Origin: Bifidobacterium erythrocebi
GTDB taxonomy: Bacteria > Actinomycetota > Actinomycetes > Actinomycetales > Bifidobacteriaceae
Reading direction: 5' to 3'
Length of the DNA: 64,000 nt
NCBI RefSeq assembly: GCF_012932675.1
Contig: NZ_JAAIIF010000008.1
Span: 451,068 to 515,067 of the forward strand
Positions 54,822-63,953 of this stretch are shown one piece after another; position 1 is the stretch's first letter; each line of letters starts with the position of its first letter. Made by a program: the position numbers and the translations under genes. The notes under the pieces were generated by a model. It saw only the letters and a list, made by a program, of their open reading frames with translations. It ran no database searches and was not told the origin of the DNA.

Positions 54822-56890
54822 TGAGCTTTCGATCCCTACGAGGCGGCGATTGCCATCAGACGACCCCTGCCAGCTGCCGCAGGCACTGCGCATGCTGCCA
54901 GCCCGACCATTCAGCCGGATGCGCTTCCAAACGCGTCGTGTTCGTCGGCAATCCGAATGTCGGCAAATCATCGATGTTCAACACCCTGCTGGGCGCGAGA
55001 ACCCGCACGATGAACGCACCAGGCACCACCGTATCCGTCACCTACGGGCAGTACCACTACACAAGACCGGGAACCACGCAAACATGGCAGTTCGTGGATA
55101 CGCCCGGCACATATTCGCTGCTGGCGATGAGCCCGGACGAGCAGGTGGCCGTCGATGCGGTCATGGGCGCGTCCGGCATGCCGCGCCCGGATCTCATCGT
55201 CGTCGTGATGGACGCCACCGCGATATCCCGCTCGCTATACCTGCTGTCCATGGTGGTGGAACTCGGCATGCCCACCGTCGTGGCGATCACCATGAACGAT
55301 CTTGCGGCCCGCAACGGCTGTGCGATCGACCCGGCGCGCCTGTCGCGTCTGCTGAACGGCATGCCGGTCGTCGCGCTCGACGGCCGCGACGGCACCGGGG
55401 AAGCCGCTTTGGCGGACGCCATCGCGCGCAGCTTTACCGGCACGCCGATCCCGCAGGGGCTTGACGATCCGAACGATCCGGGGCACGACGATTGCAAGAG
55501 ACCCGCCGCCGACGCCGCCAGCATGCGCGAATGGGTCGAGTCGCGCGCGGACAGGCGTTTCGACTGGACCGCCCGCATACTGCGCGATCTAGATGTGCAG
55601 CCGAACCAATCCGTCACCCTTTCCGACCGTATCGACCGCGTACTGCTGCACCCCGTGCTCGGCATCATAGCGTTCCTGGCGATCCTGTTCATCGTCTTTC
55701 AGGCCACCACAACGCTCGCCGCACCCATGCAGGACTGGTTCGACGTGTCCCTGCGCGCCTGGTGCACCGAAGGACTCGACCGGCTGTTCGGCCTGTTCGG
55801 GCCGAACGCGACCGACAGCTGGCTGTACTCGCTGCTGGTGGACGGCGTGCTGGACGGCGTGATCACCGTATTGACCTTCATCCCGACAATGGGCATCATG
55901 TTCCTGATGCTGTCGATGCTGGAAGACTCCGGGTACATGGCACGCGCCGCGTTCGTTATGGACCGTGCCATGCGAGCGCTGGGATTGGACGGCCGTGCGT
56001 TCCTGCCGATCATCATCGGCTTCGGCTGCAATCTCCCCGCCCTGGCGGCGACCCGCACACTGCAGGATTCGCGCCAAAGAGTGCTCACCGGCATGCTCAT
56101 CCCCTTCGCCGCATGCTCCGCCCGCCTATCCGTGTTCCTGGTGCTCGCCCACGCGTTCTTCCCCAAGTACGCCGGGGTCGTGGTGTTCCTCATGTACGTC
56201 GTATCGATCACGATCATCCTGCTGATCGGCGTGCTGCTGCGCCACACCATGTTTCGCGGGCTCAAACCCGAACCCCTGATGCTGGCCCTTCCCGCATACC
56301 AGTGCCCGCGCGCATTGCAGCTGATCCGCTCCGTACTCATCCGCCTGTGGCAGTTCATTCGCGGAGCCAGCGTGATCATCATTTCCATGATCATGGCGCT
56401 ATGGCTGTTGCAGGGCATCCCCATGACCGCCACCGCCGGCGGTTTCGCACATGTCGACGACGTGCACGACTCCGTATACGGCGTGCTCGCCGATACGATC
56501 TCCCCCGTGTTCGCCCCGGCCGGCTTCGACGACTGGCACGCGTCCGCGGCATTGGTCACGGGATTCGTGGCCAAGGAGGTCGTGATCGGCTCCATGTCGC
56601 AGTCCTACCATGCCGACGAATCGGATGACGCAAACGCGCAACGCAACGGCGAAGGCACACTGGGGCAGAAGATGCGCGACTCGTTCGACCGATCCTCGCA
56701 CGGCCACGGCAAGGCGGCCGCCATCGCCTTCCTGCTGTTCACACTTGCCTACACGCCATGCCTGGCCACGGTCGCCGAAATGAGACGACAATTCGGAACG
56801 AAGGTCGCCGCACGATCCGTCTGCCTAAGCCTGCTGACGGCTTACGCGCTCGCCGTGGTCGCGTTCCAGGTGCTGCGGTTGGTGTGGTGA
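54821..56890 (+). CDS. feoB: FeoB, ferrous iron transporter
   Basis: Membrane transporter for Fe(II) with a cytosolic G domain. The 689-aa protein has G1 GNPNVGKSS, G2 NAPGTTVSVTYG, G3 DTPGTYSL, and G4 TMND, followed by Gate and core membrane domains (MGIMFLMLSMLEDSGYMARAAFVMDR, GFGCNLPALAATRTLQD, FVAKEVVIGSM). Before the G domain lies an unusual cysteine-rich lead with Cys at 11, 19, 23, 25, 26 and 34. Overlaps feoA and the following FeoC-like gene. Confidence 0.95.
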   Translation: MSFRSLRGGDCHQTTPASCRRHCACCQPDHSAGCASKRVVFVGNPNVGKSSMFNTLLGARTRTMNAPGTTVSVTYGQYHYTRPGTTQTWQFVDTPGTYSLLAMSPDEQVAVDAVMGASGMPRPDLIVVVMDATAISRSLYLLSMVVELGMPTVVAITMNDLAARNGCAIDPARLSRLLNGMPVVALDGRDGTGEAALADAIARSFTGTPIPQGLDDPNDPGHDDCKRPAADAASMREWVESRADRRFDWTARILRDLDVQPNQSVTLSDRIDRVLLHPVLGIIAFLAILFIVFQATTTLAAPMQDWFDVSLRAWCTEGLDRLFGLFGPNATDSWLYSLLVDGVLDGVITVLTFIPTMGIMFLMLSMLEDSGYMARAAFVMDRAMRALGLDGRAFLPIIIGFGCNLPALAATRTLQDSRQRVLTGMLIPFAACSARLSVFLVLAHAFFPKYAGVVVFLMYVVSITIILLIGVLLRHTMFRGLKPEPLMLALPAYQCPRALQLIRSVLIRLWQFIRGASVIIISMIMALWLLQGIPMTATAGGFAHVDDVHDSVYGVLADTISPVFAPAGFDDWHASAALVTGFVAKEVVIGSMSQSYHADESDDANAQRNGEGTLGQKMRDSFDRSSHGHGKAAAIAFLLFTLAYTPCLATVAEMRRQFGTKVAARSVCLSLLTAYALAVVAFQVLRLVW

Positions 56891-57336
56891 TCGGCTTGGC
56901 ACGCATGACGGGAAGGTTTATCAAACCGCATGGTTGGCGGTTCACGCGCATATGGAGGGCGGGACAGCCGGTTGATGAGCGGAGCACGCGAGAGCCCACG
57001 AGCGAACTTGATGCCGGCGGGATTGGCACAGACGGAATTGACGCAGGCGAACCTAGTGCAGCCCAGACTGGGACGAACCAGCCGAACGACATAGTGGCTA
57101 GCATCGCCGCCGACTGCCAGGCAGGCCTGACCGTTCCACAGATCGCCGCACGATGGCGGGTCCCGGAGGAATTCGTAGACATGGCCCTCGATCGCGCGCG
57201 AGAACGCGGACTGGACATCCACACGCACGCCGTCCAGCACCCCAGTTGCAACGCGACGATCTGCCGGCCCGACCCCACTTCCCTACTGTGCGCCAGCTGC
57301 CCGTTCCGCACGGCACCCTCGGCCAAAATACACTAA
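56887..57336 (+). CDS. FeoC-like winged-helix protein with C-terminal cysteine cluster
   Basis: 149-aa protein starting at a GTG that overlaps the feoB stop (GTGA); an ATG at 56905 is an alternative. A disordered first half is followed by a helix-turn-helix (GLTVPQIAARWRVPEEFVDMALDRARERG) and four cysteines at 121, 126, 135 and 138 (C-x4-C-x8-C-x2-C), as expected for a [4Fe-4S] or metal site. Position as third gene of a feoAB operon and the wHTH-plus-Cys layout suggest FeoC, which regulates FeoB; sequence resemblance to classical FeoC is weak. Confidence 0.65.
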   Translation: MIGLARMTGRFIKPHGWRFTRIWRAGQPVDERSTREPTSELDAGGIGTDGIDAGEPSAAQTGTNQPNDIVASIAADCQAGLTVPQIAARWRVPEEFVDMALDRARERGLDIHTHAVQHPSCNATICRPDPTSLLCASCPFRTAPSAKIH

Positions 57337-57398
57337 AGATGCACGGCCGCTCCCCTGTCAAAAACTTAGAACAGCAGCATATCGAAGAAAGGCTCCCC

Positions 57399-58724
57399 AT
57401 GAAGCACCCCATCACAACAGCCGTCAGCATGGCGGCGATTACGGCCCTGTCCATCGGCGCGCTCGCAGCATGCGGTTCGGGTTCCGGTTCCGCCGGCAAG
57501 GGCAAGGTCTACTACCTGAACTTCAAGCCGGAAGCGGCCGACCAGTGGACTGCCCTGGCCAAAGAATACACCAAGGAGACCGGCGTCGAGGTCAAGGTCC
57601 AGACCGCGGCATCCAACACCTATCCGCAGACCCTCAAATCCGAGCTCGCCAAGTCCGAGGCACCTACGCTGTTCCAGGTCAACGGCGTGGCCGACTACCA
57701 GAACTGGAAGCGCTACACCGCGGACATGAAGGACACCGAGCCTTACAGGCAGCTTGAAGACAAGTCCATGGCGCTCACGGATGATGGCAAGGTGGTGGGC
57801 GTGCCTTATGTGGTGGAAAGCTACGGTCTGATCTACAACAAGAGCATCCTGGACAAGTACATCGCCACCGACGGTGCCAAGATCAAGAACGTGGACGATA
57901 TCGACAACTTCGATACGCTCAAGGCCGTGGCCGACGATATGCAGGCCAAGAAGGACCAGCTCGGCATCAAGGGCGCGTTCACCTCCGCAGGCTTCGATTC
58001 CAGCTCCGATTGGCGGTTCAAGACCCAGTTGGCCGATAATCCGCTGTATTTCGAATTCCGCGACGACAAGGTCACCGAACAGCCGGCGACCATCAAGGGC
58101 ACCTACCTGCCGCAGTTCAAGCAGATCTTCGACCTGTACCTGACGGACTCCACCTGCCCGCGCACCCAGATCAGCTCCAAGACCGGCGACGACGCCAACT
58201 CCGAGTTTGCGCTCGGCCAGGCCGCCTTCTACCAGAACGGCACGTGGGCGTGGCCGGATATGCAGAAGGCCGGAGTGAAGGCGAACAACGTTGGCATGAT
58301 GCCAATCTACATGGGCGTCAAAGGCGAGGAAAACCAGGGGCTCAATACCAATTCCGAAGCCTACTGGAGCATCAACAGCAAGGCATCCGACGCCGACAGG
58401 AAGGCCACCGAGAACTTCCTGAAGTGGGTCATCACCAGCAAGGCCGGCATCAACGCGATCAGCAAGGACATGGGACTGACCACGCCGTTCAAGTCCTTCG
58501 GTAAGGTCAAATCCGACAACCCGCTGGTCCGAGCAGAGGTAGCTTATCAGAACTCCGGCAAGGAAGCGGTCTCCACCAGGCCGACCGCCATGATCCCCTC
58601 CGAGGAATGGAAGAACCAGCTCGGTTCCGCCATGCTCGAATACGCTCAGGGCACCGGAGACTGGGATGCGGTCAAGACCGCGTTCGTGGATGGATGGAAG
58701 ACGGAGTACGAGGCTTCGCACTGA
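57399..58724 (+). CDS. Extracellular solute-binding lipoprotein, sugar ABC type (family 1)
   Basis: 441-aa lipoprotein with signal peptide and lipobox LAACG. The mature part has the family 1 sugar-binding layout: VYYLNFKPEAADQWTALAKEYTKETG, APTLFQVNGVADYQNWK, VVGVPYVVESYGLIYNK, and the C-terminal WAWPDMQKAG and AYWSINSKAS. The ligand is probably a sugar, but this is inferred. No permease genes follow in the window; the downstream region is non-coding, so it is an orphan binding protein or works with a distant permease. Start follows GAAAGG. Confidence 0.88.
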   Translation: MKHPITTAVSMAAITALSIGALAACGSGSGSAGKGKVYYLNFKPEAADQWTALAKEYTKETGVEVKVQTAASNTYPQTLKSELAKSEAPTLFQVNGVADYQNWKRYTADMKDTEPYRQLEDKSMALTDDGKVVGVPYVVESYGLIYNKSILDKYIATDGAKIKNVDDIDNFDTLKAVADDMQAKKDQLGIKGAFTSAGFDSSSDWRFKTQLADNPLYFEFRDDKVTEQPATIKGTYLPQFKQIFDLYLTDSTCPRTQISSKTGDDANSEFALGQAAFYQNGTWAWPDMQKAGVKANNVGMMPIYMGVKGEENQGLNTNSEAYWSINSKASDADRKATENFLKWVITSKAGINAISKDMGLTTPFKSFGKVKSDNPLVRAEVAYQNSGKEAVSTRPTAMIPSEEWKNQLGSAMLEYAQGTGDWDAVKTAFVDGWKTEYEASH

Positions 58725-59075
58725 TTTTGCGGCGATTCGCGGTGTTTTACGGTGAGACGCACCGAGACGCAGAGTGAGCCGCATGGCGAATCACAGAGTG
58801 AATCCGGGCTGTAGCACCTAGTGGCAGCGGGCGTTGCCAAACGAGTGCATCTTTCCGCGTTGGTGCAGTGCATAGCGCCAGCAGGCGTTGCCCTTCACCC
58901 AAAACGTCTGCGCCCTTCTCATGCAATGCCGCCCTACTCGCGTTCTGACCGGTCGACAAGCCGCCAACCACTGTGTCCTTCCCTGCCAATGCCACTCCTC
59001 TTCCCCGAAACTATGTGCGTGTCTCAGCATTCTTCTTCGAAGTTGAGGGGCGCCCATGATTTTGACCCCTATTCC
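58725..59075. other. Intergenic, no gene seen
   Basis: Between the binding-protein gene and repeat cluster B. Contains imperfect direct repeats around GGGCGTTGCC / CAGGCGTTGCC (58828 and 58882). No supported gene. Confidence 0.5.
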
Positions 59076-59542
59076 GCTTACGTGTGGCAGATTCCGGAGA
59101 CGGACCGGGTGTATCTCGCTTACGTGTGGCAGCTATTCCCCGGTATGCGGATTTTTACCGTTGCAATTTCAACGTTTGGAGGCGGATTATCGCCGAGCGA
59201 GTGCCACACGTAAGCGAGATAGATCCCGCCAAACCATGGAATCTGCCACACGTAAGCGAGATACACGCGAAATCCGAAAAGCCGAAGACGAAACGGCCCC
59301 GTTGAACCCCGATTTGTCCTTCCAGAAACCGTTGAACAGAGGTCAAACCTCGCACAAAACTCCCCGCGCGCCCAAGCACTGCACAAATCGAGTGCTACTC
59401 CGCTTGTTTATGGCAGATTCCGCGGCCCCGGAATCACTACTTCGCTTATTTGTGGCATCGAAAACACGATATGCCGGGCATAGACGTTGGAATTCCAGCC
59501 CTCATACCCGGCATATCCGCAAACCAATGCCACAAACAAGCC
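59076..59542. repeat. Structured repeat cluster B, seven copies of the CTTACGTGTGGCA-type motif
   Basis: Homologous to cluster A at 9494-9884. Forward copies start at 59076, 59118, 59402 and 59444; inverted copies lie near 59202, 59243 and 59528. As in cluster A, two forward copies face two inverted ones in a nested hairpin, and a second hairpin carries GCTTATTT-type variants with a central TTGGAATTCCA. Between motifs the two clusters also share pieces such as GATTCCGG and TGCGG at matching places. Non-coding; function unknown. Confidence 0.85.
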
Positions 59543-60246
59543 ACTTGGATGAATGTGGGAATTGAATCGTCCTCAGATGTAGGCAGATATTCAACAATGC
59601 ACATACCCTCGTCTGAAAAGCCGATCGCCCCCTAATGATTCAGACAAAATCGGCATGGCCTAGAACAGCACGGTCTGCAACACAACGAACACAAGCGCCC
59701 CCATACGAAATACCAGCCCTTAGTCTTGCGGCCGAACAGCCGTATGGCAGCGATAACGCAAAGGCGTCGCTCAAAAACGTCAGACTTATCATACATGATT
59801 CCGGCACCCCGCTCCGGCTGCCTCCGCCGGACCGGCATGCGCTTAAAAACGTGCTAACGTGTCCCCTCCCATACCCCCCACCGTCGGGGAACACTTAATA
59901 TCTACAGACAGTTCGCCCTGTTGTCATCAGCGAATGTATAAAAAGAGATACACAAAATGTACTTTTCTTTCCAAGAATGCATAATTTTATACCGTCTTCC
60001 CGGAATACAAGAAGCAGGTACAAGTCACCGCCAGAAAACCACAGGAAATCCGACGCCTACGGCTATCTCAATGGCCCAATAGCGTTTTCGCTTACCTTCA
60101 GCGAAAACATTCGAAAGCAATTCAGCCTTATGCGACAATAATAAATACAATAAAACCACCACTTTTAGCAGAAAATTGCAAAATAAGCATATTTCTGGAT
60201 ATAATCTCAGTATCAAAGGAGCAAAACACATTTACGAGGCAACCCG
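59543..60246. other. Intergenic, no supported gene; AT-rich toward the right
   Basis: Two overlapping short frames at about 59632-59898 (one per strand, 84-87 codons) have no family features or clear ribosome sites and are left uncalled. From about 59930 the sequence becomes AT-rich and presumably carries the promoter of the RloAB-like operon. Confidence 0.5.
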
Positions 60247-61563
60247 ATGCTGATTGATTTTAGTTTTTCGAATTTCAGGAGTTTCCGAGACGAGCAGTCT
60301 TTCTCCATGACTCGCGAAAAGCGATTCATGGAGTCTGACGAGTCTCCGCAGTCTCCGATCACAGCCGTATATGGTGCCAACGCATCGGGAAAGTCCAATT
60401 TTCTGAAGGCGCTGCGCGCTATGCGCAACATGGTGGTAAACAGCTACAGCCAAGGGGATGCAAACAGCCCCATTCCCAGGGAACCTTTTCTGCTGCGAAA
60501 GGATCCTTTCTCGTATCCGTCCACATTCTTCCTTGAATTCATCGCGAGCGATGGATTGAAATACCAGTATTGGTTCCGCTACGACAATGAACGGATCCTT
60601 GAGGAAGAACTCACCTTCTTCAAAAAACTGCAAGGACGTTTTTCCACGCACTCATCGCTGCTGTTTTCCCGTTCTTCAACGGACGGGGTGAAGTTCGGCC
60701 CCTCCTTCAAGGGGCCTCGCGCGCAAGTGCGCAAGACCATAGAGCTCAGGCCGAACGCACTTCTGCTTTCCGCAGCCGCAGCCGCCGGCATCGAGTCCAT
60801 TCAGCCGGCATTTTCATTCTTCCAAAGCGGCATAGCCTATTACGAAGCGAGCGCTTTCGAGCAGGAGCAGCCTACGTTGCTGGAGGAATTCAAGAAAGAA
60901 ACGCCGCTTTCGAAGCATCTGGCCACATTGATCAAGTATGCGGACTTCGGCATCAGTGACGTGAAGAGTGTTCCGGTAGATGTTCCTCCGGATATCTGGG
61001 CGCAGATCAAGGAAGAGATGCATAAACAGCTTGGCATAGATGAGGGCAAGGTAGATGAGACGTTCAATGTCAAGAATGCTTCCCAGCTGTTGTTCACTCA
61101 TACTGGCGATTCATCTTCTGCGGGATTCAGCCCTGATGATGAGTCCAGGGGCACCGTCGCCGCGCTGTCGTTCTTCTCGCTTGCTCTTCGCCAGCTGTCG
61201 AAGCAGTCGGTGACGCTTATCGACGAGATCGACACCAGTCTGCACCCGGCTCTGGTGAAGGAGCTGGTGGCACTGTATGCCGACGCGGAAACGAACCCTC
61301 ACGGTTCCCAACTTATTTTCACGACTCATGACGTGTCGCTGATTAATCAGTCCGGTTCGGCAAAGCGTCTACTGGAGCCCGACCAGATCTGGCTTGTGGA
61401 AAAGAACGAGGAAGGCGTTTCGGAATTGTTCCCGGTGACCGATCTGGGTATTCGGAATATGGAAAACATTGGCAAGAACTATCTCAACGGCGTGTACGGC
61501 GCCATACCACGGCCTGATTTCCATACCATTTTTGCCCAGATCGTGAATGGGGTTGATGCCTGA
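60247..61563 (+). CDS. AAA-family ATPase, RloA/AbiLi-like
   Basis: 438-aa SMC/OLD-type ATPase resembling RloA and the lactococcal phage-resistance protein AbiLi. It starts MLIDFSFSNFRSFRDEQSFSM, has Walker A GANASGKSNFL near residue 43, a signature-like DDESRGTVAALSFFSLAL, Walker B VTLIDEIDTSLHPAL and a switch histidine in FTTHDVSLIN. The RloB-like gene overlaps its stop (ATGA-type), which is the known RloAB arrangement. GAGG lies eight bases before the start. Sequence is more AT-rich than the rest of the window. Role in phage defence is inferred from the family. Confidence 0.85.
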   Translation: MLIDFSFSNFRSFRDEQSFSMTREKRFMESDESPQSPITAVYGANASGKSNFLKALRAMRNMVVNSYSQGDANSPIPREPFLLRKDPFSYPSTFFLEFIASDGLKYQYWFRYDNERILEEELTFFKKLQGRFSTHSSLLFSRSSTDGVKFGPSFKGPRAQVRKTIELRPNALLLSAAAAAGIESIQPAFSFFQSGIAYYEASAFEQEQPTLLEEFKKETPLSKHLATLIKYADFGISDVKSVPVDVPPDIWAQIKEEMHKQLGIDEGKVDETFNVKNASQLLFTHTGDSSSAGFSPDDESRGTVAALSFFSLALRQLSKQSVTLIDEIDTSLHPALVKELVALYADAETNPHGSQLIFTTHDVSLINQSGSAKRLLEPDQIWLVEKNEEGVSELFPVTDLGIRNMENIGKNYLNGVYGAIPRPDFHTIFAQIVNGVDA

Positions 61564-62216
61564 TGTCAAAAAAGCGAAACGTTCCCGCACATGGTCGTAA
61601 AGCCGCACGGTCTCGCCGACCGCGCAAGAGACGTTTTCTTGTCGTGGCAGGCGGAGCGGTCACCGAAAAACAGTATTTCAAGCAGCTTGAGTCCCTATAC
61701 GATGTCGTCATTGACTATCAACAGAAAAACAATAGCCCTAAGCAGCTCGCGAAGCTCGCTGTTAAGTTGAAAAGGGAAGACAAGCGAGATACTTCTACAG
61801 ATTGTTATGAACGAATCTGGGTAGTGGTCGATGTTGACGATTTTCACGACCACGGCGAAGCAGCGGGAATCTGCAATGACAATGGAATCGAACTCATCAT
61901 TTCCAATCCTTGCTTCGAGGTCTGGTTGCTCGACTATGTGAAAGCTTGCCCGTCAAGCTATACACTGACACCTGATGTCGAATCAGCTGCGGCAGAAGCT
62001 AAAGTTGTCGGCGGAAACCGTAACAAATACATCAACACCGAGCTCATTGGCAAAGAACATCTCGATGCCGCCATACACAACGCTGCCCGGCATAATACAG
62101 AGGAAAACAGCCAGGGGCGCGATAGGCTTGTGCCACATCATGAGCAGGAATATGCTCCTTGGACCGATATGCCGAAGATAATCGAAACGCTGGAATATTC
62201 CAACAAACAGAGTTGA
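61563..62216 (+). CDS. RloB-like protein (AbiLii family)
   Basis: 217-aa protein of the RloB family, partner of RloA-type ATPases, with a predicted nuclease-like (TOPRIM-like) fold. A basic start (SKKRNVPAHGRKAARSRRPR) leads into RRFLVVAGGAVTEKQYFKQ, where most members read CEG-x-TE; the acidic WVVVDVDDFHDH and the family mark ISNPCFEVWLLDYV follow. It overlaps the RloA-like stop and is followed after 10 bp by a third gene, so it sits in the middle of the operon. Confidence 0.82.
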   Translation: MSKKRNVPAHGRKAARSRRPRKRRFLVVAGGAVTEKQYFKQLESLYDVVIDYQQKNNSPKQLAKLAVKLKREDKRDTSTDCYERIWVVVDVDDFHDHGEAAGICNDNGIELIISNPCFEVWLLDYVKACPSSYTLTPDVESAAAEAKVVGGNRNKYINTELIGKEHLDAAIHNAARHNTEENSQGRDRLVPHHEQEYAPWTDMPKIIETLEYSNKQS

Positions 62217-62226
62217 AAGGAGAAAA

Positions 62227-63243
62227 ATGGCTCTGCCTATTCAAGTAAATCCCAAAGATCCCTTTATAGATATTCACACTGGACGTGGGCAAGGTAGTTG
62301 CACATTCGCAAACGGGTTCGGTTGCATTTGTTCATGTGCAGGTATCGCGCATGCCCAATTGCTCAGGATGGTCCTTACTCCCGAAAACAGTAAGAAGTTG
62401 CCTGACAAATATAAGCAGGCTCTTGCCAACAAAGTCCGAACAGTTCAAGCTCGCATTGCTGATATTCCGCATGATAAAGTAACGACAATTATCCACGCGC
62501 AGCAACAGCCTGAACGCGTGCTTTTCCTTTGCGAGGATGTGACTCATCCCATTATTGATCATTGCAGAGTAATTGACATACTCCGTTGGGCAGAAGAAGA
62601 TCCCCTAGCGAGCCAGCAAGTATCAGAACTCTGCACTTGTGTACAAAATCATGGCATTAATTCTTTCAAAGATTTAGCTCCTAAAGCCGGCGAGTACTTG
62701 TCCCAAGCACATGTTCTTTGTGACATTGTAGCTTCTATCGCATTAGTACTCAGCAAAGCCATAGACACGATTCCGGCTGCAGATACGTTTATCAATGCCT
62801 GCGAAGCAACATTCACCCTTTCACGACGTAGCTCACTAGGATTCGGTCCATCACGGAGTAGGCATGGAAAAGACGCAATCAAAGCACGCAAATCGCGACA
62901 GGAAAATGACGCTGTGGAAAGTAAAAAGCAATACGCTGATGGAAACTCTATCTCTAAAGATTTGCTCATCAAAACTCTAGCTGATATCAGCAAAGATGTT
63001 TATGATTTACTGGCGAAGCACGAATCCCAACCACGGCAATTCCTCAAAGCGGTTCAGGCCACAGCAATATTGTTTTGCCCTGATCCGGATAGGCACAAGC
63101 TCACATGGAATATGTGCTTCATTCCACTATTCCAAACGGAAATCTGCGATGACCTACGCGGCAAATTGAATCAAGACATCATTACTGCACTTGAATATGG
63201 GAAAGAAGATATCTGGGATAACGGGGCTGCAGCACGCTGGTAG
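62227..63243 (+). CDS. Unknown protein in RloAB-like operon, CxCxCxGxxH motif
   Basis: 338-aa protein that I do not recognise. Close spacing (10 bp after the RloB-like stop) and a clear AAAGGAG site make it part of the same operon. Near the N-terminus Cys25, Cys33, Cys35, Cys37 and His42 lie in CTFANGFGCICSCAGIAHAQ, a likely zinc-binding knuckle. The rest is mostly helical, with a positively charged central stretch (HGKDAIKARKSRQ) and further cysteines. No membrane segment or signal peptide. It may be a third defence component or a cargo gene. Confidence 0.7.
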   Translation: MALPIQVNPKDPFIDIHTGRGQGSCTFANGFGCICSCAGIAHAQLLRMVLTPENSKKLPDKYKQALANKVRTVQARIADIPHDKVTTIIHAQQQPERVLFLCEDVTHPIIDHCRVIDILRWAEEDPLASQQVSELCTCVQNHGINSFKDLAPKAGEYLSQAHVLCDIVASIALVLSKAIDTIPAADTFINACEATFTLSRRSSLGFGPSRSRHGKDAIKARKSRQENDAVESKKQYADGNSISKDLLIKTLADISKDVYDLLAKHESQPRQFLKAVQATAILFCPDPDRHKLTWNMCFIPLFQTEICDDLRGKLNQDIITALEYGKEDIWDNGAAARW

Positions 63244-63533
63244 ACAGGACTGTCTTGATGCAGCATTTTCAAAGCGCTGCATCAAGTCAGTTCTTCTGAT
63301 TCGTTACCAGCACAATATCGGTGTCGCCAATGCTTTCAAATGTTGCCTGTAGGGACTCTTGCCATAGCTCCACGGACTCTGCGAGCATTGCGCATAATTT
63401 ACCTTTCTCAGACCCCAATCGCAATGAGCAGGCCCTACGCCTGCTGCACGGTGCGCACGAGCTCCCGCCACAAGCATGAACTCCTGGAAAAGAAAGAACT
63501 ATCAGATTCAGCGCAAGCCACACTGCTCTTAGT
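63244..63533. other. Gap after the three-gene operon, possible gene remnant
   Basis: Just after the operon stop, an inverted repeat TTGATGCAGC-ATTTTCAAAGC-GCTGCATCAA (63253-63283) is a likely terminator. On the minus strand a short frame ending at 63287 (GKLCAMLAESVELWQESLQA...) looks protein-like but has no start and may be another remnant. Confidence 0.4.
63253..63283. terminator. Hairpin after the RloAB-like operon
   Basis: Arms TTGATGCAGC and GCTGCATCAA with an 11-nt loop, 10 bp after the stop of the third operon gene. No long T-run. Confidence 0.65.
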
Positions 63534-63953
63534 CTAACTCTGCTTGAGTTCTGCCCCCTTGGCGGGATACAGCGCAACATTCTGAGCAATCAGATCATTG
63601 CACATTGCATTGCCGAAATCGGCCCACGGCCACGTAGCGAAAGGTGATACGTCACCGATTCCATAATCTCCAGCAATAATCCCCTCAACTATGCTCCGGG
63701 GATTGTCGCCCCTCTCAAGCTGCTCCTGATCTGCGGAGTCAGTGAAATAAAGCTCATAACGATACCTGTCCTCATGAAGATCCCTACGCCACCTTGCAAA
63801 TGGAATTTCATAGCCCGTGTGGACAATTGAATCATCAATCAAATCCTGCGGATCCGAATAGCTCAGTCCGAGAAGATAACGTCCGAAATCTTGCGCACTT
63901 TCGGATTCCGGCCCTGACGCAGGAGGGCATGGCCCGCGTCCTGTGTACGATTT
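63534..63953 (-). pseudogene. Broken or truncated reading frame at the right edge
   Basis: The frame is open for about 140 codons from 63953 down to the stop at 63534, but there is no ATG or GTG start with a ribosome site; a TTG at 63842 is the only reasonable internal start. The product has a protein-like composition (YRYELYFTDSADQEQLERGD, FATWPWADFGNAMCNDLIA) but matches no family I know. A stop codon at 63954-63956 interrupts it, so it may be a gene fragment whose start lies outside the window or was lost. Confidence 0.4.

Noticed and set aside
59632..59898. Two opposed short frames of 84-87 codons
   Set aside because: They overlap each other and lack start signals or protein-like composition.
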